Source: Methylopila henanensis (GTDB lineage: Bacteria > Pseudomonadota > Alphaproteobacteria > Rhizobiales > Methylopilaceae). From it: a stretch of 64,000 nucleotides of DNA. A program made the translations under genes and the position numbers. The notes beneath the pieces are model-generated. The model was not told where the DNA came from and did no database searches. It worked only from the letters and a program-made list of their open reading frames with translations. Within the stretch, counting starts at the first letter, position 1. The number at the start of each line of letters is the position of its first letter. Positions 8,791 to 20,734 of the stretch are shown here, piece by piece. Where the stretch lies: positions 1 to 64,000 of the forward strand of contig NZ_JBHUER010000002.1 in assembly GCF_042681025.1 (NCBI RefSeq), written 5' to 3'.

Positions 8791-8811
8791 GCGGAAAAGA
8801 GCGCGTGCGGC

Positions 8812-9843
8812 TCAGGCCGCCCGGTCGGGCGTCGTCTCGGCGATCACCTGGCGGATGTTGTCGACGAACATCTTGGTCGCCTCGCGCCAGCCATGGCTCA
8901 GCGCCAGCGCGCGCGCCTTCTCCCGAGGCACGTCGAGGGCGGCGATCGCCGCCTTCCGCAGGTCGGCGTCGAGCACGCCCGCGCCGCTGCCTTCAAGAAT
9001 GTCGACCGGGCCGGTCACCGGAAACGCCGCGACCGGGACGCCCGAGGCCAGCGCCTCCAGCACGACGATCCCGAACGTGTCGGTCCGGCTCGGGAACACG
9101 AACACGTCGGACGAGGCGTAGGCCTTGGCCAGCCCCTCGCCTTCGAGCGTGCCGGTGAAATGCGCGTCCGGAAAGGACGCCTCCAGCTCCGCGCGCTGGG
9201 GGCCGTCGCCCACCACCACCTTCGTCCCCGGCAGGTCGAGCGACAGGAAGCCCTCCACGTTCTTCTCCGGAGCGATGCGGCCCACATAGAGGAAGATCGG
9301 CTTGGGCAGATGATCGAAGGCGCGCGCGGTCGGATCGGGCCTGAAGCGGTCCGCGTCGACGCCGCGGCTCCAGTGCATCAGCCGCAGGAAGCCGCGCTCC
9401 GCGAGCTCCTTCCGGAGCGAGGGCGTCGCGACCATGATTCCGGCGCCGGCGTTATGGAAGCGCCGCAGCCCCGCATAGGTCCAGCGCTCCGGAATCGGCG
9501 CGCGGCGGCGCAGATATTCGGGGAACCGGGTGTGGTAGCTGGTCGTGAACGGGCGCCCCTGCCGGATGCAGGCGCGGCGCGCCGCGAGCCCGAGCGGCCC
9601 TTCCGTCGAGACGTGGACATGGTCGGCGTTGGACGCGTCGATCATCTTGGCGACCGCGCCGGCGCGCGCGAGCGACAGCCTGATCTCGGGATAGGTCGGC
9701 ATCGGCAGGGTGCGAAAACGGTCGGGCGCCAGCAGCTCGATCTCGACCCCGAAGGACGGCGCGTGCTCCATCAGATGCTCGATGGTCCGCACCACGCCGT
9801 TGACTTGAGGACGCCACGCGTCGGTGACGACGAGAACACGCAT
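8812..9843 (-). CDS. Family 4 glycosyltransferase (MgtA/mannosyltransferase-like)
   Basis: GT-B glycosyltransferase of 343 residues. The N terminus MRVLVVTDAWRPQVNGVVRT and the C-terminal donor-site block PSRTDTFGIVVLEALASG are typical of GT4 enzymes related to MgtA, PimB and SqdX that glycosylate membrane lipids. The start at 9843 was chosen because upstream in-frame sequence is Arg-rich non-family sequence. It follows an LpxH-like phosphatase gene by 41 bp on the same strand. Such pairs are frequent in alphaproteobacteria, which suggests a shared role in envelope lipid modification. Donor and acceptor cannot be read from the sequence. Confidence 0.85.
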   Translation of the reverse strand: MRVLVVTDAWRPQVNGVVRTIEHLMEHAPSFGVEIELLAPDRFRTLPMPTYPEIRLSLARAGAVAKMIDASNADHVHVSTEGPLGLAARRACIRQGRPFTTSYHTRFPEYLRRRAPIPERWTYAGLRRFHNAGAGIMVATPSLRKELAERGFLRLMHWSRGVDADRFRPDPTARAFDHLPKPIFLYVGRIAPEKNVEGFLSLDLPGTKVVVGDGPQRAELEASFPDAHFTGTLEGEGLAKAYASSDVFVFPSRTDTFGIVVLEALASGVPVAAFPVTGPVDILEGSGAGVLDADLRKAAIAALDVPREKARALALSHGWREATKMFVDNIRQVIAETTPDRAA

Positions 9844-9884
9844 ATGCCTTCCCAGCGCGATGACCGCGCCTTTCCAGCGCGGTC

Positions 9885-10703
9885 TCATGCGGCGGCCCGC
9901 ACGCCCACGGAGGCGGGCTCCGCGCTCGGGGAGGCCTGCCGTCCGGCGCGCACGGCGTCCGCCCACCGGATCAGCTCGAGCCGGCCATCGTAGTTTTCCG
10001 CGACGGCCGTGCAGCTTTCAACCCAATCTCCCGTGTTCACATAGGCGACGCCGCCCATGTCGCGGATCACGGCGTGGTGGATGTGGCCGCAGATGACCCC
10101 GTCCACCTCCTGCTTGCGCGCTTCCGCCGACAGCGTCTCCTCGAACTGGCCGATGAAGTTGACCGCGTTCTTGACCTTGAGCTTGGCCCAGGCCGACAGC
10201 GACCAGTAGGGAAAGCCCAGACGCCGCCGCACGTGGTTGACGTGGGTGTTGACCATCAGAGCGGTCTCGTAGGCCCAGTCGCCCAGCAGCGCGAGCCAGC
10301 GCGCGTGCCGCACCACCACGTCGAAGAAATCGCCGTGGATCACGAGGTAGCGCTTGCCGTCGGCGCTTTCGTGGACCGCGGTCTCGACCACCTCGATGCC
10401 GCCGAAATGCGAGCCGTAGTAGCTGCGCAGGAACTCGTCGTGATTGCCCGGCAGGTAGAGGATCCGGGCGCCCTTGCGCGCCTTGCGCAGCAGCTTCTGC
10501 ACGACGTCGTTGTGGGACTGCGGCCAGTACCAGCTCTGCTTCAGCCGCCAGCCGTCGACGATGTCGCCGACGAGATAGATCGTGTCGGCGTCGTGGACGC
10601 GCAGGAAGTCCAGCAGCAGGTCCGCCTGGCAACCTTTCGTTCCGAGATGGACGTCGGAGATGAAAAGCGCGCGAAACCTGCGGGTTTCATCATGATCGGA
10701 CAA
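9885..10703 (-). CDS. UDP-2,3-diacylglucosamine diphosphatase-like metallophosphoesterase
   Basis: Calcineurin-like metallophosphoesterase of 272 residues with every metal-binding block: ISDVHLG (residues 15-21), GDIVDGW, GNHDE, HGDFFD and GHIHH. It is related to LpxH, which removes UMP from UDP-2,3-diacylglucosamine in lipid A synthesis. Alphaproteobacteria usually use LpxI for that step, so this paralogue may act on another lipid or nucleotide substrate, plausibly linked to the adjacent glycosyltransferase. The C terminus (after residue 255) is Ala-rich and probably disordered. Cytoplasmic or membrane-peripheral. Confidence 0.82.
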   Translation of the reverse strand: MSDHDETRRFRALFISDVHLGTKGCQADLLLDFLRVHDADTIYLVGDIVDGWRLKQSWYWPQSHNDVVQKLLRKARKGARILYLPGNHDEFLRSYYGSHFGGIEVVETAVHESADGKRYLVIHGDFFDVVVRHARWLALLGDWAYETALMVNTHVNHVRRRLGFPYWSLSAWAKLKVKNAVNFIGQFEETLSAEARKQEVDGVICGHIHHAVIRDMGGVAYVNTGDWVESCTAVAENYDGRLELIRWADAVRAGRQASPSAEPASVGVRAAA

Positions 10704-10942
10704 AGTCGACCCTCCGCGTCATCGCTTCTACAGCGGCATAAGCGGGATTCGTCTCACGCGTATGACGCGCATGACCCGGAGCCGCGGCGTCATCCGGACA
10801 TGGCGTCGCGCCGCCGGGTTTCCAGCGGACCCGCGCCGGCGCCCTTGAACGCGAAACGGTCGATCTCCACCTCAAACGTCAGCAGAATACCCCCGGCGGG
10901 CTCCCCCGCTCCGCCGGCCCGTCGCTCCAGGAGACCGCTGAG

Positions 10943-11425
10943 ATGACTTCGAACCCCTACGCCGACGATGCGGCCGCCGCCGTGATTCCGGGCGTGCCCC
11001 ATCGCTGGACGGCGCTGACCATCGCGCTGACCGCGATCGGCTTCATCGTATTCTGGCCGCTCGGCCTCGCGATGGTGGTCTATGTCGTGTGGGGCGAGCG
11101 GATCGCCGCCTGGGCGAAGAGCCCAGCGAATCCACTGAAGGCGGGCGGTCCCTTCGCCAACGCCCGCCGCGCCGCCGAGGATTTCGGCCGCAACGTGCGG
11201 GGCGAGTTCGGCGGCGGCTTCGGCCGCAGGACCGCGACCGGCAACGCCGCCTTCGACGCCTGGCGCGAGGCGGAGCTTCGCCGGCTCAACGAGGAGCGCG
11301 CCAGGCTCGACGAGACCACCGCCGCCTTCGAGGCGCATCTGCGCGCCGAGCGCGGCGGGCAGGACGACGCGCGCCAGCGTGAGGAGTTCGAGCGCTTCAT
11401 GCGGGAGCGCGGCGCGCGCTACTGA
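10943..11425 (+). CDS. DUF2852 membrane protein
   Basis: A 160-residue protein with one hydrophobic hairpin (ALTIALTAIGFIVFWPLGLAM, residues 24-48) and a charged helical C-terminal half rich in Arg and Glu (REAELRRLNEERARLDET, then FERFMRERG). This organisation is that of DUF2852, common in alphaproteobacteria and of unknown role. The C-terminal helices suggest coiled-coil interactions in the cytoplasm. A clear intrinsic terminator follows 28 bp after the stop, so it is probably a single-gene unit. The 239 bp upstream hold nothing else that I can recognise. Confidence 0.85.
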   Translation: MTSNPYADDAAAAVIPGVPHRWTALTIALTAIGFIVFWPLGLAMVVYVVWGERIAAWAKSPANPLKAGGPFANARRAAEDFGRNVRGEFGGGFGRRTATGNAAFDAWREAELRRLNEERARLDETTAAFEAHLRAERGGQDDARQREEFERFMRERGARY

Positions 11426-11453
11426 TCGCGGCCTCTCAGACACACTCCTAAGG

Positions 11454-11483
11454 AACGCCCCGGCCCTGGTCCGGGGCGTTTTC
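11454..11483 (+). terminator. Intrinsic terminator of the DUF2852 gene
   Basis: A 10-bp perfect stem (aacgccccgg / ccggggcgtt) with a 7-nt loop runs directly into a short T run. Confidence 0.85.
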
Positions 11484-11626
11484 ATATGCCGCCGGCTCTG
11501 CGACCATCCGCCTGAGACCGCCCCGGCGCCGCGCGTCGACACCGTTCGCCGCCGCCCACATACTGCGCCTCGTTCGCGACCCTTTTCTCCGGAGAACGAG
11601 GGGCGCCCCTCCATGACGCCGGCGGC

Positions 11627-12643
11627 ATGATCACGACCGATTGCCCACCCTCGCTGTCCGGCCGCATTCGGCTGCGGGACGCCGCCCGGACGAACGTGCC
11701 CCTCCGAGGCAAGGCCGCCTATTTCAGCCTGATGAGAAGCCGCGGCGTCCACCACCTCTACTATCGTGGTGGCGGCGGCTCGCACTCCTTCACGCTCCAC
11801 CGCAAGAGCGTCGACGGCGTGACCTTCGGGAAGGCTCGCGAAATCCTGTCGGCGAGCTACGCCTGCCACAACCTCTACGTCTTCGAGGACGGCGGCCGCG
11901 TGCGCGCGATCGGCGGACAGTTCCATCCGGGCGGCGCGTTCCCGCACGCCGACGGGCTGCACCAGTTCGACATGCCCCGCCACGGCCTGATGAAGGACGG
12001 ACCGCTGATCGTCACACCGAGCCATGACGGCTTCGTCGACGCGACCGTGCTCTGGGGCAAGGAATCGGAGTTCGACGGCCATCTGAGCTGCGTCCCGCTC
12101 GACGGGACCGGGCGCCGCGCGCTGTTCCTGCGGGCGAACCCCGAGCGCGGCGTCCGCAGGGTCCAGTTCGCCGTGTCCGAACCGACGCGGGAGACCGACG
12201 GTCCGCTGCTCTTCGGCCGCTTCGAGCCTGTCCGCATCGACGACGCCGGCCTCCCGCCGGGTGACTACTATTATCCCGCGGTGTCCCGCGTCGACGACCG
12301 GCTGATCGGCTTCTTCCCGTTCTTCACCGCCGACTACTGCAGCATACGCGTGCTGTCGTCACGGGACGGCCGCGACTGGTCGGCGATCGACGACCTGTTT
12401 CCCTCGACGCCTTGGCGCAACGAACTGGGCGACCCGAAGAACAGCCATCACCCCGTCAACGGCGTGATCGACGAGGGCGATCACGTGCTGTTCTACGTCC
12501 ACCACAACTATTACCGGCTCGGCGGCGCGAGCGCTCCGTTTCTGACGCGCTACGCCATCGACAAGTCGGATCTCGCGCAGGGCGCCGTCCGGATGTCCGC
12601 CGACGGCGTAAACGCCGGTTGCGACGCCGCCGCATCGGTTTAA
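11627..12643 (+). CDS. Unrecognised protein, possible beta-propeller glycan-related protein
   Basis: A 338-residue protein without signal peptide. The pattern of short aromatic-rich strands and loops (HHLYYRGGGGSHSFTLHRK, HNLYVFEDGGRVRAIGG, DYYYPAVSRVDDRLIGFF, HVLFYVHHNYYRLGG) looks like a five-bladed beta-propeller of the GH43/GH32/sialidase type. I see no canonical catalytic triad that I would defend. SSRDGRDW resembles an Asp-box-like turn. The SDR gene starts 66 bp later on the same strand but need not be linked. Function unknown; a carbohydrate-binding or lyase role is inference from apparent fold only. Confidence 0.6.
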   Translation: MITTDCPPSLSGRIRLRDAARTNVPLRGKAAYFSLMRSRGVHHLYYRGGGGSHSFTLHRKSVDGVTFGKAREILSASYACHNLYVFEDGGRVRAIGGQFHPGGAFPHADGLHQFDMPRHGLMKDGPLIVTPSHDGFVDATVLWGKESEFDGHLSCVPLDGTGRRALFLRANPERGVRRVQFAVSEPTRETDGPLLFGRFEPVRIDDAGLPPGDYYYPAVSRVDDRLIGFFPFFTADYCSIRVLSSRDGRDWSAIDDLFPSTPWRNELGDPKNSHHPVNGVIDEGDHVLFYVHHNYYRLGGASAPFLTRYAIDKSDLAQGAVRMSADGVNAGCDAAASV

Positions 12644-12709
12644 ATGCCGCTCACGGCCGCGAGGCCGGGCCCGGCCATCCGCGGCAGGGCGCGTCAGGGA
12701 GCCTTTCGC

Positions 12710-13489
12710 ATGGATCTTGGAATTTCAGGCCGCACCGCCGTCGTCTGCGCCTCGAGCAAGGGGCTTGGCCGCGCCTGCGCGGAGGCGCTCGCGGCCGAAG
12801 GCTGCCGCGTGGTCATCAACGGCCGCGACGCCGAGCGGCTGGAGCGGACGGCGGCGGAGATCCGCGAGACGACCGGGGCCGAGGTGATCGCGGTCGTCGG
12901 CGACGTGGCGACGCCGGAGGGCCAAGCCGCCCTGCTCGCGGCCGCGCCGACCCCCGACATCCTGGTCAACAACAACGCCGGGCCGCCCCGGAGGGATTTC
13001 CGCGAGATCGACCGGGACGCCATGCTGAAGGGCGTGGTCGCCAACATGGTGACGCCGATCGAGCTGATCCAGCAGGTGATCGACGGCATGGCGGAGCGCG
13101 GCTTCGGCCGCATCGTCAACATCACCTCGGCCTCGGTGAAGGCGCCGATCGTCGGGCTGGACCTGTCGAGCGGGGCGCGCGCCGGCCTGACGGCCTTCCT
13201 CGCGGGGGTGGCGCGCACGGTCGCGCACCGCAACGTCACCATCAACGCGATCCTGCCGGGCATGTTCGACACCGACCGCCTGCGCGGAGGCTTTCCCGCG
13301 GAGGCGAAACTGCGCGGAATCACGCCTGAGGAGGTCGCCGAGGAGCGGCGGCAGGGCAATCCGTCGAAGCGCTTCGGCTCGCCGGCGGAGTTCGGCCAGG
13401 CCTGCGCGTTCCTCTGCTCGGCGCAGGCCGGCTACATCACCGGCCAGAACCTGCTGATCGACGGCGGCGGTTTCCCCGCCGCGTTCTGA
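12710..13489 (+). CDS. Atypical short-chain dehydrogenase/reductase family protein
   Basis: SDR fold of 259 residues: nucleotide-binding ASSKGLG (residues 14-20), NNNAG (87-91), Ser140 in NITSAS, and the C-terminal GQNLLIDGGG. The catalytic YxxxK is absent: where other SDRs have Tyr and Lys this protein has Ser153 and Arg157 (LSSGARAGL). This LS-x-GAR-x-GL form recurs in a known SDR subgroup and is unlikely to be a sequencing error. Activity as a classical oxidoreductase is therefore doubtful. The start at 12710 has a caggga ribosome binding site; an upstream in-frame ATG at 12644 is less likely. Confidence 0.82.
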   Translation: MDLGISGRTAVVCASSKGLGRACAEALAAEGCRVVINGRDAERLERTAAEIRETTGAEVIAVVGDVATPEGQAALLAAAPTPDILVNNNAGPPRRDFREIDRDAMLKGVVANMVTPIELIQQVIDGMAERGFGRIVNITSASVKAPIVGLDLSSGARAGLTAFLAGVARTVAHRNVTINAILPGMFDTDRLRGGFPAEAKLRGITPEEVAEERRQGNPSKRFGSPAEFGQACAFLCSAQAGYITGQNLLIDGGGFPAAF

Positions 13490-13504
13490 CGCTTCGAAGC
13501 GCCG

Positions 13505-13545
13505 GAAAAAGCAGCGGGGCCGGCCTCCCCCGAGACCGGCCCCGC
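13505..13545 (-). terminator. Intrinsic terminator of the FadL-like gene
   Basis: A 10-bp GC stem (gcggggccgg / ccggccccgc) with a 12-nt loop. On the minus strand the stem is followed closely by a T-rich gctttttcc tail. It lies 23 bp after the fadL-like stop, between convergent genes. Confidence 0.75.
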
Positions 13546-13567
13546 CGTCACGCCCCCCGCCGTGAGC

Positions 13568-14956
13568 TTAGTACTTGGTGACGAGCGCCGGGGCCGCGTC
13601 GCCGCCGAACTTGTAGCGGACGGCCGCCGAGACGATGTGCACGTCCGATTCCGACTTGGCGTTGAAGCCGTCGGCGACGCCCGGAATGACCACCGGGATC
13701 CCGGCCGGGAACTCCTCGTTGATCTTCGACTTGCCCGGCACGAACACGTAGGAGTAGCCGAGGTCGAAGCCGAGGCGGTCGCTGTAGGCGTAGCTCGCGC
13801 CGGCGGAGAGCCACCAGCGGTCGTCGTCCGGCAGCCGGACGGTGCGGTTCTTGTTGTTGATCGGCGACCACTCGTAGGCGACGCCGGCGCGCAGCGTCAG
13901 CTCTTCGTTGTAGGCGTATTCGCCGCCGATCGAGGCGAAGTAGCCGTCGTTGTAGTTGAACGGAAGCTCCGTCACCAAGCCGCCGCCGTTGCGGGCCTTG
14001 ACGTCGAAGCTCTTGAACTTGCTCCAGTTCGTCCACTCGAAGCCGGCGAGGAAGGTGAACTGGTCGGTGACGCGCTGGCGCAGGCCGATGGTGGCGCTGT
14101 CCGGGAGGCCGATGTCGGCCTTGATCCGCTGGGTGGCCACGCCGCCGCCGGCGGCCGGCGGAATCTCCGCCCGCAGCTTGCCCTTCAGGTTGTGGCTGAC
14201 GCGGGAGCGATAGCCGACGCCGATCTCGGTGCCCTCGACCGGCTTCAGGATGGCGCCGGCGGTGAAGCCGAAGCCGATGTCGTCGCCCGACAGCTTGGTC
14301 GAGGCCGCGCCCGGCAGGAACGGCAGCGCCGCCCCCGGCAGGCCGCCCGGCACCGGCGTCGCCTGCCTGAGCTTGATGTCGAAATACTGCACCTGGACGC
14401 CGACGCCGACCGACAGCCAGTCGTTGACGATGTAGCCGACCGTCGGCGTGGCGTTGACCGAGAGCACCTTGGAGGAGCGGGCGAGGTACTGGCCGGCCCA
14501 GTTGTTGCGCGGGTCTGTGACGAGGCCGAAGGGCGTGTTGACCGAGAGGCCGACCGCGATCCGGTCGGTTAGCCGGTAGGCGTTGTAGCCCGCGGCGAGC
14601 AGCGCGCCCTGTCCGATGTTTCCGCCGTTCCCGGTTTCGCCGAGCCCGCCGGTGAACCGACCAATGGTGTCCTTTGTGCTCTGGCTGACATCGACATCCG
14701 ACGTCGGGAACACGCCGCTGACGTGCTGCTCGCCCTGGAAATGGACGACCTGGTTCACCACCGCGGGGTTCCAGAACATGCCTGAGATCGAATCGCCGCC
14801 GCCGGCGGCCATGCCGGCGAAGGACATGCCCTGCCCGACGGTGCTTTGTTCGCGCAGGGCGAAGGCCCCGGCGAAGGCGGGGCCGGCCGCGCACGCGACG
14901 GCCGCCGTCGCCGCTAGCAGAACGGAACGGCGTCTGACGATGGTCGACTGGGACAT
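13568..14956 (-). CDS. OmpP1/FadL family outer membrane channel
   Basis: Outer membrane long-chain fatty acid/hydrophobic compound channel, 462 residues. The start at 14956 gives a clean signal peptide (residues 1-29, ending GPAFA) and the mature N terminus GAFALREQSTVGQGMSFAG, the diagnostic FadL N-terminal hatch segment. The remainder alternates amphipathic strands (FDLGYSYVFVPG, AAVRYKFGG) and ends in a beta-signal-like strand. The longer upstream frame was rejected because it is basic and unlike an exported protein. It is likely a single-gene transcript ending at the hairpin downstream. Confidence 0.9.
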   Translation of the reverse strand: MSQSTIVRRRSVLLAATAAVACAAGPAFAGAFALREQSTVGQGMSFAGMAAGGGDSISGMFWNPAVVNQVVHFQGEQHVSGVFPTSDVDVSQSTKDTIGRFTGGLGETGNGGNIGQGALLAAGYNAYRLTDRIAVGLSVNTPFGLVTDPRNNWAGQYLARSSKVLSVNATPTVGYIVNDWLSVGVGVQVQYFDIKLRQATPVPGGLPGAALPFLPGAASTKLSGDDIGFGFTAGAILKPVEGTEIGVGYRSRVSHNLKGKLRAEIPPAAGGGVATQRIKADIGLPDSATIGLRQRVTDQFTFLAGFEWTNWSKFKSFDVKARNGGGLVTELPFNYNDGYFASIGGEYAYNEELTLRAGVAYEWSPINNKNRTVRLPDDDRWWLSAGASYAYSDRLGFDLGYSYVFVPGKSKINEEFPAGIPVVIPGVADGFNAKSESDVHIVSAAVRYKFGGDAAPALVTKY

Positions 14957-15231
14957 GCTGTTTTTTCCACCCGGATGACAGCCGACCCTACGGAAGGACC
15001 GGTCGTTGCTCGCCACCTGTCGTCGGCGGCGCTTCGACGAAGCCTGCTTGCTCAGTGATCGACGTACAACCATACCTTCGTGATTTCGCCGTCCCTCAGA
15101 CGCGGTTTCGCCGCATGCGTGTCGGCGGCGTCACACGGACTGCGCGGCGGGGGTCGCCAAACCGCGCCCCGCCGCGCTACCCGTGCTTTCCGGACCCGGC
15201 GGAGCGGCGCCGAAACCTGAGGAGTGACCAG

Positions 15232-16080
15232 ATGAGGCTCGTGCGATTCGGACCCGCAGGCGGGGAGCGGCCCGGCCTGCTCGACGGCGCCGGCGCGATA
15301 CGGGACCTCGGCGGCGTAGTCGACGACATCTCGGGCGCGACGCTGACCGCGGCCGGCCTCGCGCGGCTGAGGGCGATCGATCCCGAAAGCCTTCCGCTCG
15401 CGCCGGCGGACGCACGCATCGGCGCCTGCGTCGGGCACGTCGGGCATTTCGTAGCGGTCGGGCTCAACTTCGAGGATCACGCCCGCGAGGCGGGCCTCGA
15501 AATCCCTTCGGAGCCGATCCTGTTCAGCAAGGCGCCGAACTGCATCGTCGGCCCGAACGACGACATCATCCTTCCGAAGCACCACAAGAAGGTGGACTGG
15601 GAGGTCGAGATCGCCTTCGTCATCGGCGACCGCGCCGAGCATGTGGCGCCGGCGGACGCGCTCGGCCATGTCGCCGGCGTCTGCATCTGCAACGACGTCT
15701 CCGAGCGGCATTTCCAGATCGAGCGCGGCGGCCAGTGGATGAAGGGCAAGGGCAGCCCGACCTTCGGTCCGCTCGGCCCCTGGCTGGTGACGCTGGACGA
15801 GATCCCGGACGTGGACGATCTCGGCATGTGGCTCGACGTGAACGGCGAGCGCCGCCAGACCGGCTCGACCGCGACGATGATCTTCAACATCGCCCACCTC
15901 GTCTCCTACATCAGCTCCTTCATGGTGCTCGATCCCGGCGACGTGGTGACGACCGGCACCCCGCCCGGCGTCGGCATGGGCATGAAGCCGCCGCAGTACC
16001 TGAAGGCCGGCGACGTGGTGACCCTCGGGATCGACCGCCTCGGCGAACAGCGCCAGACGGTCGTCTCCTATCCGGGCTGA
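15232..16080 (+). CDS. Fumarylacetoacetate hydrolase family protein
   Basis: FAH-superfamily protein of 282 residues. Metal ligands sit in the WEVEIAFVIG segment and in CNDVSERHFQ, and the conserved TGTPPGVGMG loop is near the C terminus. Members hydrolyse or decarboxylate 2,4-dioxo acids, ureidoglycolate or related substrates; sequence alone does not separate these. ATG at 15232 follows a gaggag ribosome binding site. The divergent 275-bp space to the FadL gene contains no other clear gene. I see no pathway partner next to it. Confidence 0.85.
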   Translation: MRLVRFGPAGGERPGLLDGAGAIRDLGGVVDDISGATLTAAGLARLRAIDPESLPLAPADARIGACVGHVGHFVAVGLNFEDHAREAGLEIPSEPILFSKAPNCIVGPNDDIILPKHHKKVDWEVEIAFVIGDRAEHVAPADALGHVAGVCICNDVSERHFQIERGGQWMKGKGSPTFGPLGPWLVTLDEIPDVDDLGMWLDVNGERRQTGSTATMIFNIAHLVSYISSFMVLDPGDVVTTGTPPGVGMGMKPPQYLKAGDVVTLGIDRLGEQRQTVVSYPG

Positions 16081-16209
16081 TCCCGGCGGCGTCCGGTTGA
16101 TCAGAGCGGAGGAGCGCCGCCCTGCCCGCGCGTCGTCCTCCAGACTGACCGGGCATGGATGGTCCGCCGGACCAAGACGTTCCAGCCCGAACGGAGAGAA
16201 CTCGGAGGC

Positions 16210-19074
<2,865 letters not shown>

Positions 19075-19079
19075 GGCGG

Positions 19080-19451
19080 TCACTTCGCGAGCGCGGCGTA
19101 GGCCGCCTCGTCCATCAGGGACTCAAAAGCGGCCGGGTCTGCGAGCCGGATGCGGTAGAGCCAGCCCGCCCCTTCCGGATCGGCGCTGATGACGGTCGGG
19201 TCGGCGACCACGGCGTCGTTGACCTCGGTCACCTCGCCGTCGACCGGGGCGTAGACGTCGGAGGCCGCCTTCACGGACTCCACGACCGCCGCGGCCTCCG
19301 CCTTCTTCAGCGCGGCGCCGACCTTGGGCAGCTCGACGAACACGAGGTCGCCGAGCTGCTCGGCGGCGAAGCTCGTAATGCCCACGGTCGCGACGTCGCC
19401 GTCGAGGGCGAGCCATTCGTGGTCTTCGGTGAAACGCTTCATGGGACGCAT
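19080..19451 (-). CDS. gcvH: Glycine cleavage system H protein
   Basis: Lipoyl carrier protein of 123 residues. The lipoylated lysine is in VESVKAASDVYAP, and the fold-defining GITSFAAEQLGDLVFVELP and GAGWLYRI segments are present. It shuttles the aminomethyl intermediate from GcvP to GcvT and is reoxidised by lipoamide dehydrogenase, which is not in this window. It lies 18 bp after gcvT and its stop nearly abuts the gcvP start, consistent with one transcript. Confidence 0.96.
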   Translation of the reverse strand: MRPMKRFTEDHEWLALDGDVATVGITSFAAEQLGDLVFVELPKVGAALKKAEAAAVVESVKAASDVYAPVDGEVTEVNDAVVADPTVISADPEGAGWLYRIRLADPAAFESLMDEAAYAALAK

Positions 19452-19469
19452 CCTTGTCGACAGAGGGGC

Positions 19470-20672
19470 TCAGCCGCGCTTGAAGCGGGCGGGAACGAAG
19501 GGCAGCGGGACGACGATGACGGGAACGCGCTGGCCGCGGACCTCCGCGAACAGGCGGGCGCCGGGGGTGGCGCAGCCAGAGGGCGCATAGGCCATCGCGA
19601 CGGGCGCGCCGACGCTCGGGCCGAAGCCGCCGGAGGTGACGACGCCGATCGGCTCGCCCCCGGCCTCGTCGGCGAACAGCGCGGCGCCAGTCCGCACCGG
19701 CTGCCGCCCTTCCGGACGGAGGCCGACGCGCAGGCGCGCCGGCCCCTGCCCGATCGCGCGCAGCACCTGCTCCGCGCCGGGAAAACCGCCCGCCCTCGCC
19801 CCGCCCGCGCGCCGGACCGGCGGGATCGACCAGACCAGCGCGGCCTCGGCCGGATCAACGTCCGGGCCGATGTCGGCGCCGTGCAGGCACAGCCCCGCCT
19901 CCAGCCGCAGGCTGTCTCGCGCCGCGAGCCCGACGGGCAGCACCGCCTCGTCGGCGAGCAGCGCCTCGGCGATCTCCTCGGCCCGATCCTCCGGCGTGGA
20001 AATCTCGAAGCCGTCCTCGCCGGTGTAGCCCGACCGGGACACGAGGCAGCGCGCGCCGAGCAGGTCGAGCTCCGCCACGTCCATGAAGCGCATCGCGGCG
20101 ACCCCGGGCGCGAGGCGCCCGAGCGCGGTTTCCGCCGCCGGCCCCTGCAGCGCGAGCAGCGCCCGCGGCGACGCTTCGATCTCGACCATGTCCGGCAGCG
20201 TCGCCCGCAGGCGCGCCTCGTCTGCGGCCTTGTTGGCGGCGTTGACCACGAGCACGAACCGGTGGTCGAAGCGGGCGACCATAAGGTCGTCCAGGATGCC
20301 GCCGTCGTCCGCGGTGAGCAGCCCGTAGCGCTGGCGTCCGGGCTTCAGCCCGAGCGCGTCGGTCGGAATGGCCGCCTCGAGCGCCCGCGCCACGTCGTCG
20401 ATCGTGGAGCCGGGGCGCGGCGACAGCGCGATCTGGCCCATGTGGGACACGTCGAACAGTCCCGCCGCCGCGCGCGCGTGCAGATGCTCCTTCAGCACGC
20501 CGGCGGGGTACTGGAGCGGCATCTCGTAGCCGGCGAACGGCGTCATCCGCGCGCCGAGGCGCAGGTGCAGCGCGTGCAGCGGCGTGCGCCGCAGAGCGCC
20601 GTCGGGGTCGGGAGAGGAGTTTGGAAGGTCGGCCGCGGCCGATGTTCCGCCAAAAGCGGGCGATGCGCTCAT
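19470..20672 (-). CDS. gcvT: Glycine cleavage system aminomethyltransferase, T protein
   Basis: Tetrahydrofolate-dependent aminomethyltransferase, 400 residues. Family motifs: GYEMPLQYPAGVLKEH, LFDVSHMGQI, SRSGYTGEDGFEI and RDSLRLEAGLCLHG. It yields 5,10-methylene-THF and ammonia from the H-protein intermediate. The first about 28 residues (before LRRTPLHALH) form a non-conserved extension. As first gene of the operon it lies about 60 nt downstream of a tandem glycine riboswitch. Confidence 0.95.
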   Translation of the reverse strand: MSASPAFGGTSAAADLPNSSPDPDGALRRTPLHALHLRLGARMTPFAGYEMPLQYPAGVLKEHLHARAAAGLFDVSHMGQIALSPRPGSTIDDVARALEAAIPTDALGLKPGRQRYGLLTADDGGILDDLMVARFDHRFVLVVNAANKAADEARLRATLPDMVEIEASPRALLALQGPAAETALGRLAPGVAAMRFMDVAELDLLGARCLVSRSGYTGEDGFEISTPEDRAEEIAEALLADEAVLPVGLAARDSLRLEAGLCLHGADIGPDVDPAEAALVWSIPPVRRAGGARAGGFPGAEQVLRAIGQGPARLRVGLRPEGRQPVRTGAALFADEAGGEPIGVVTSGGFGPSVGAPVAMAYAPSGCATPGARLFAEVRGQRVPVIVVPLPFVPARFKRG

Positions 20673-20734
20673 AAGGTAGCTCCGCGACAGGGTTACGCCC
20701 GGCGTCGCCCTGAGGCTGACGCCGACCGGCCCCC

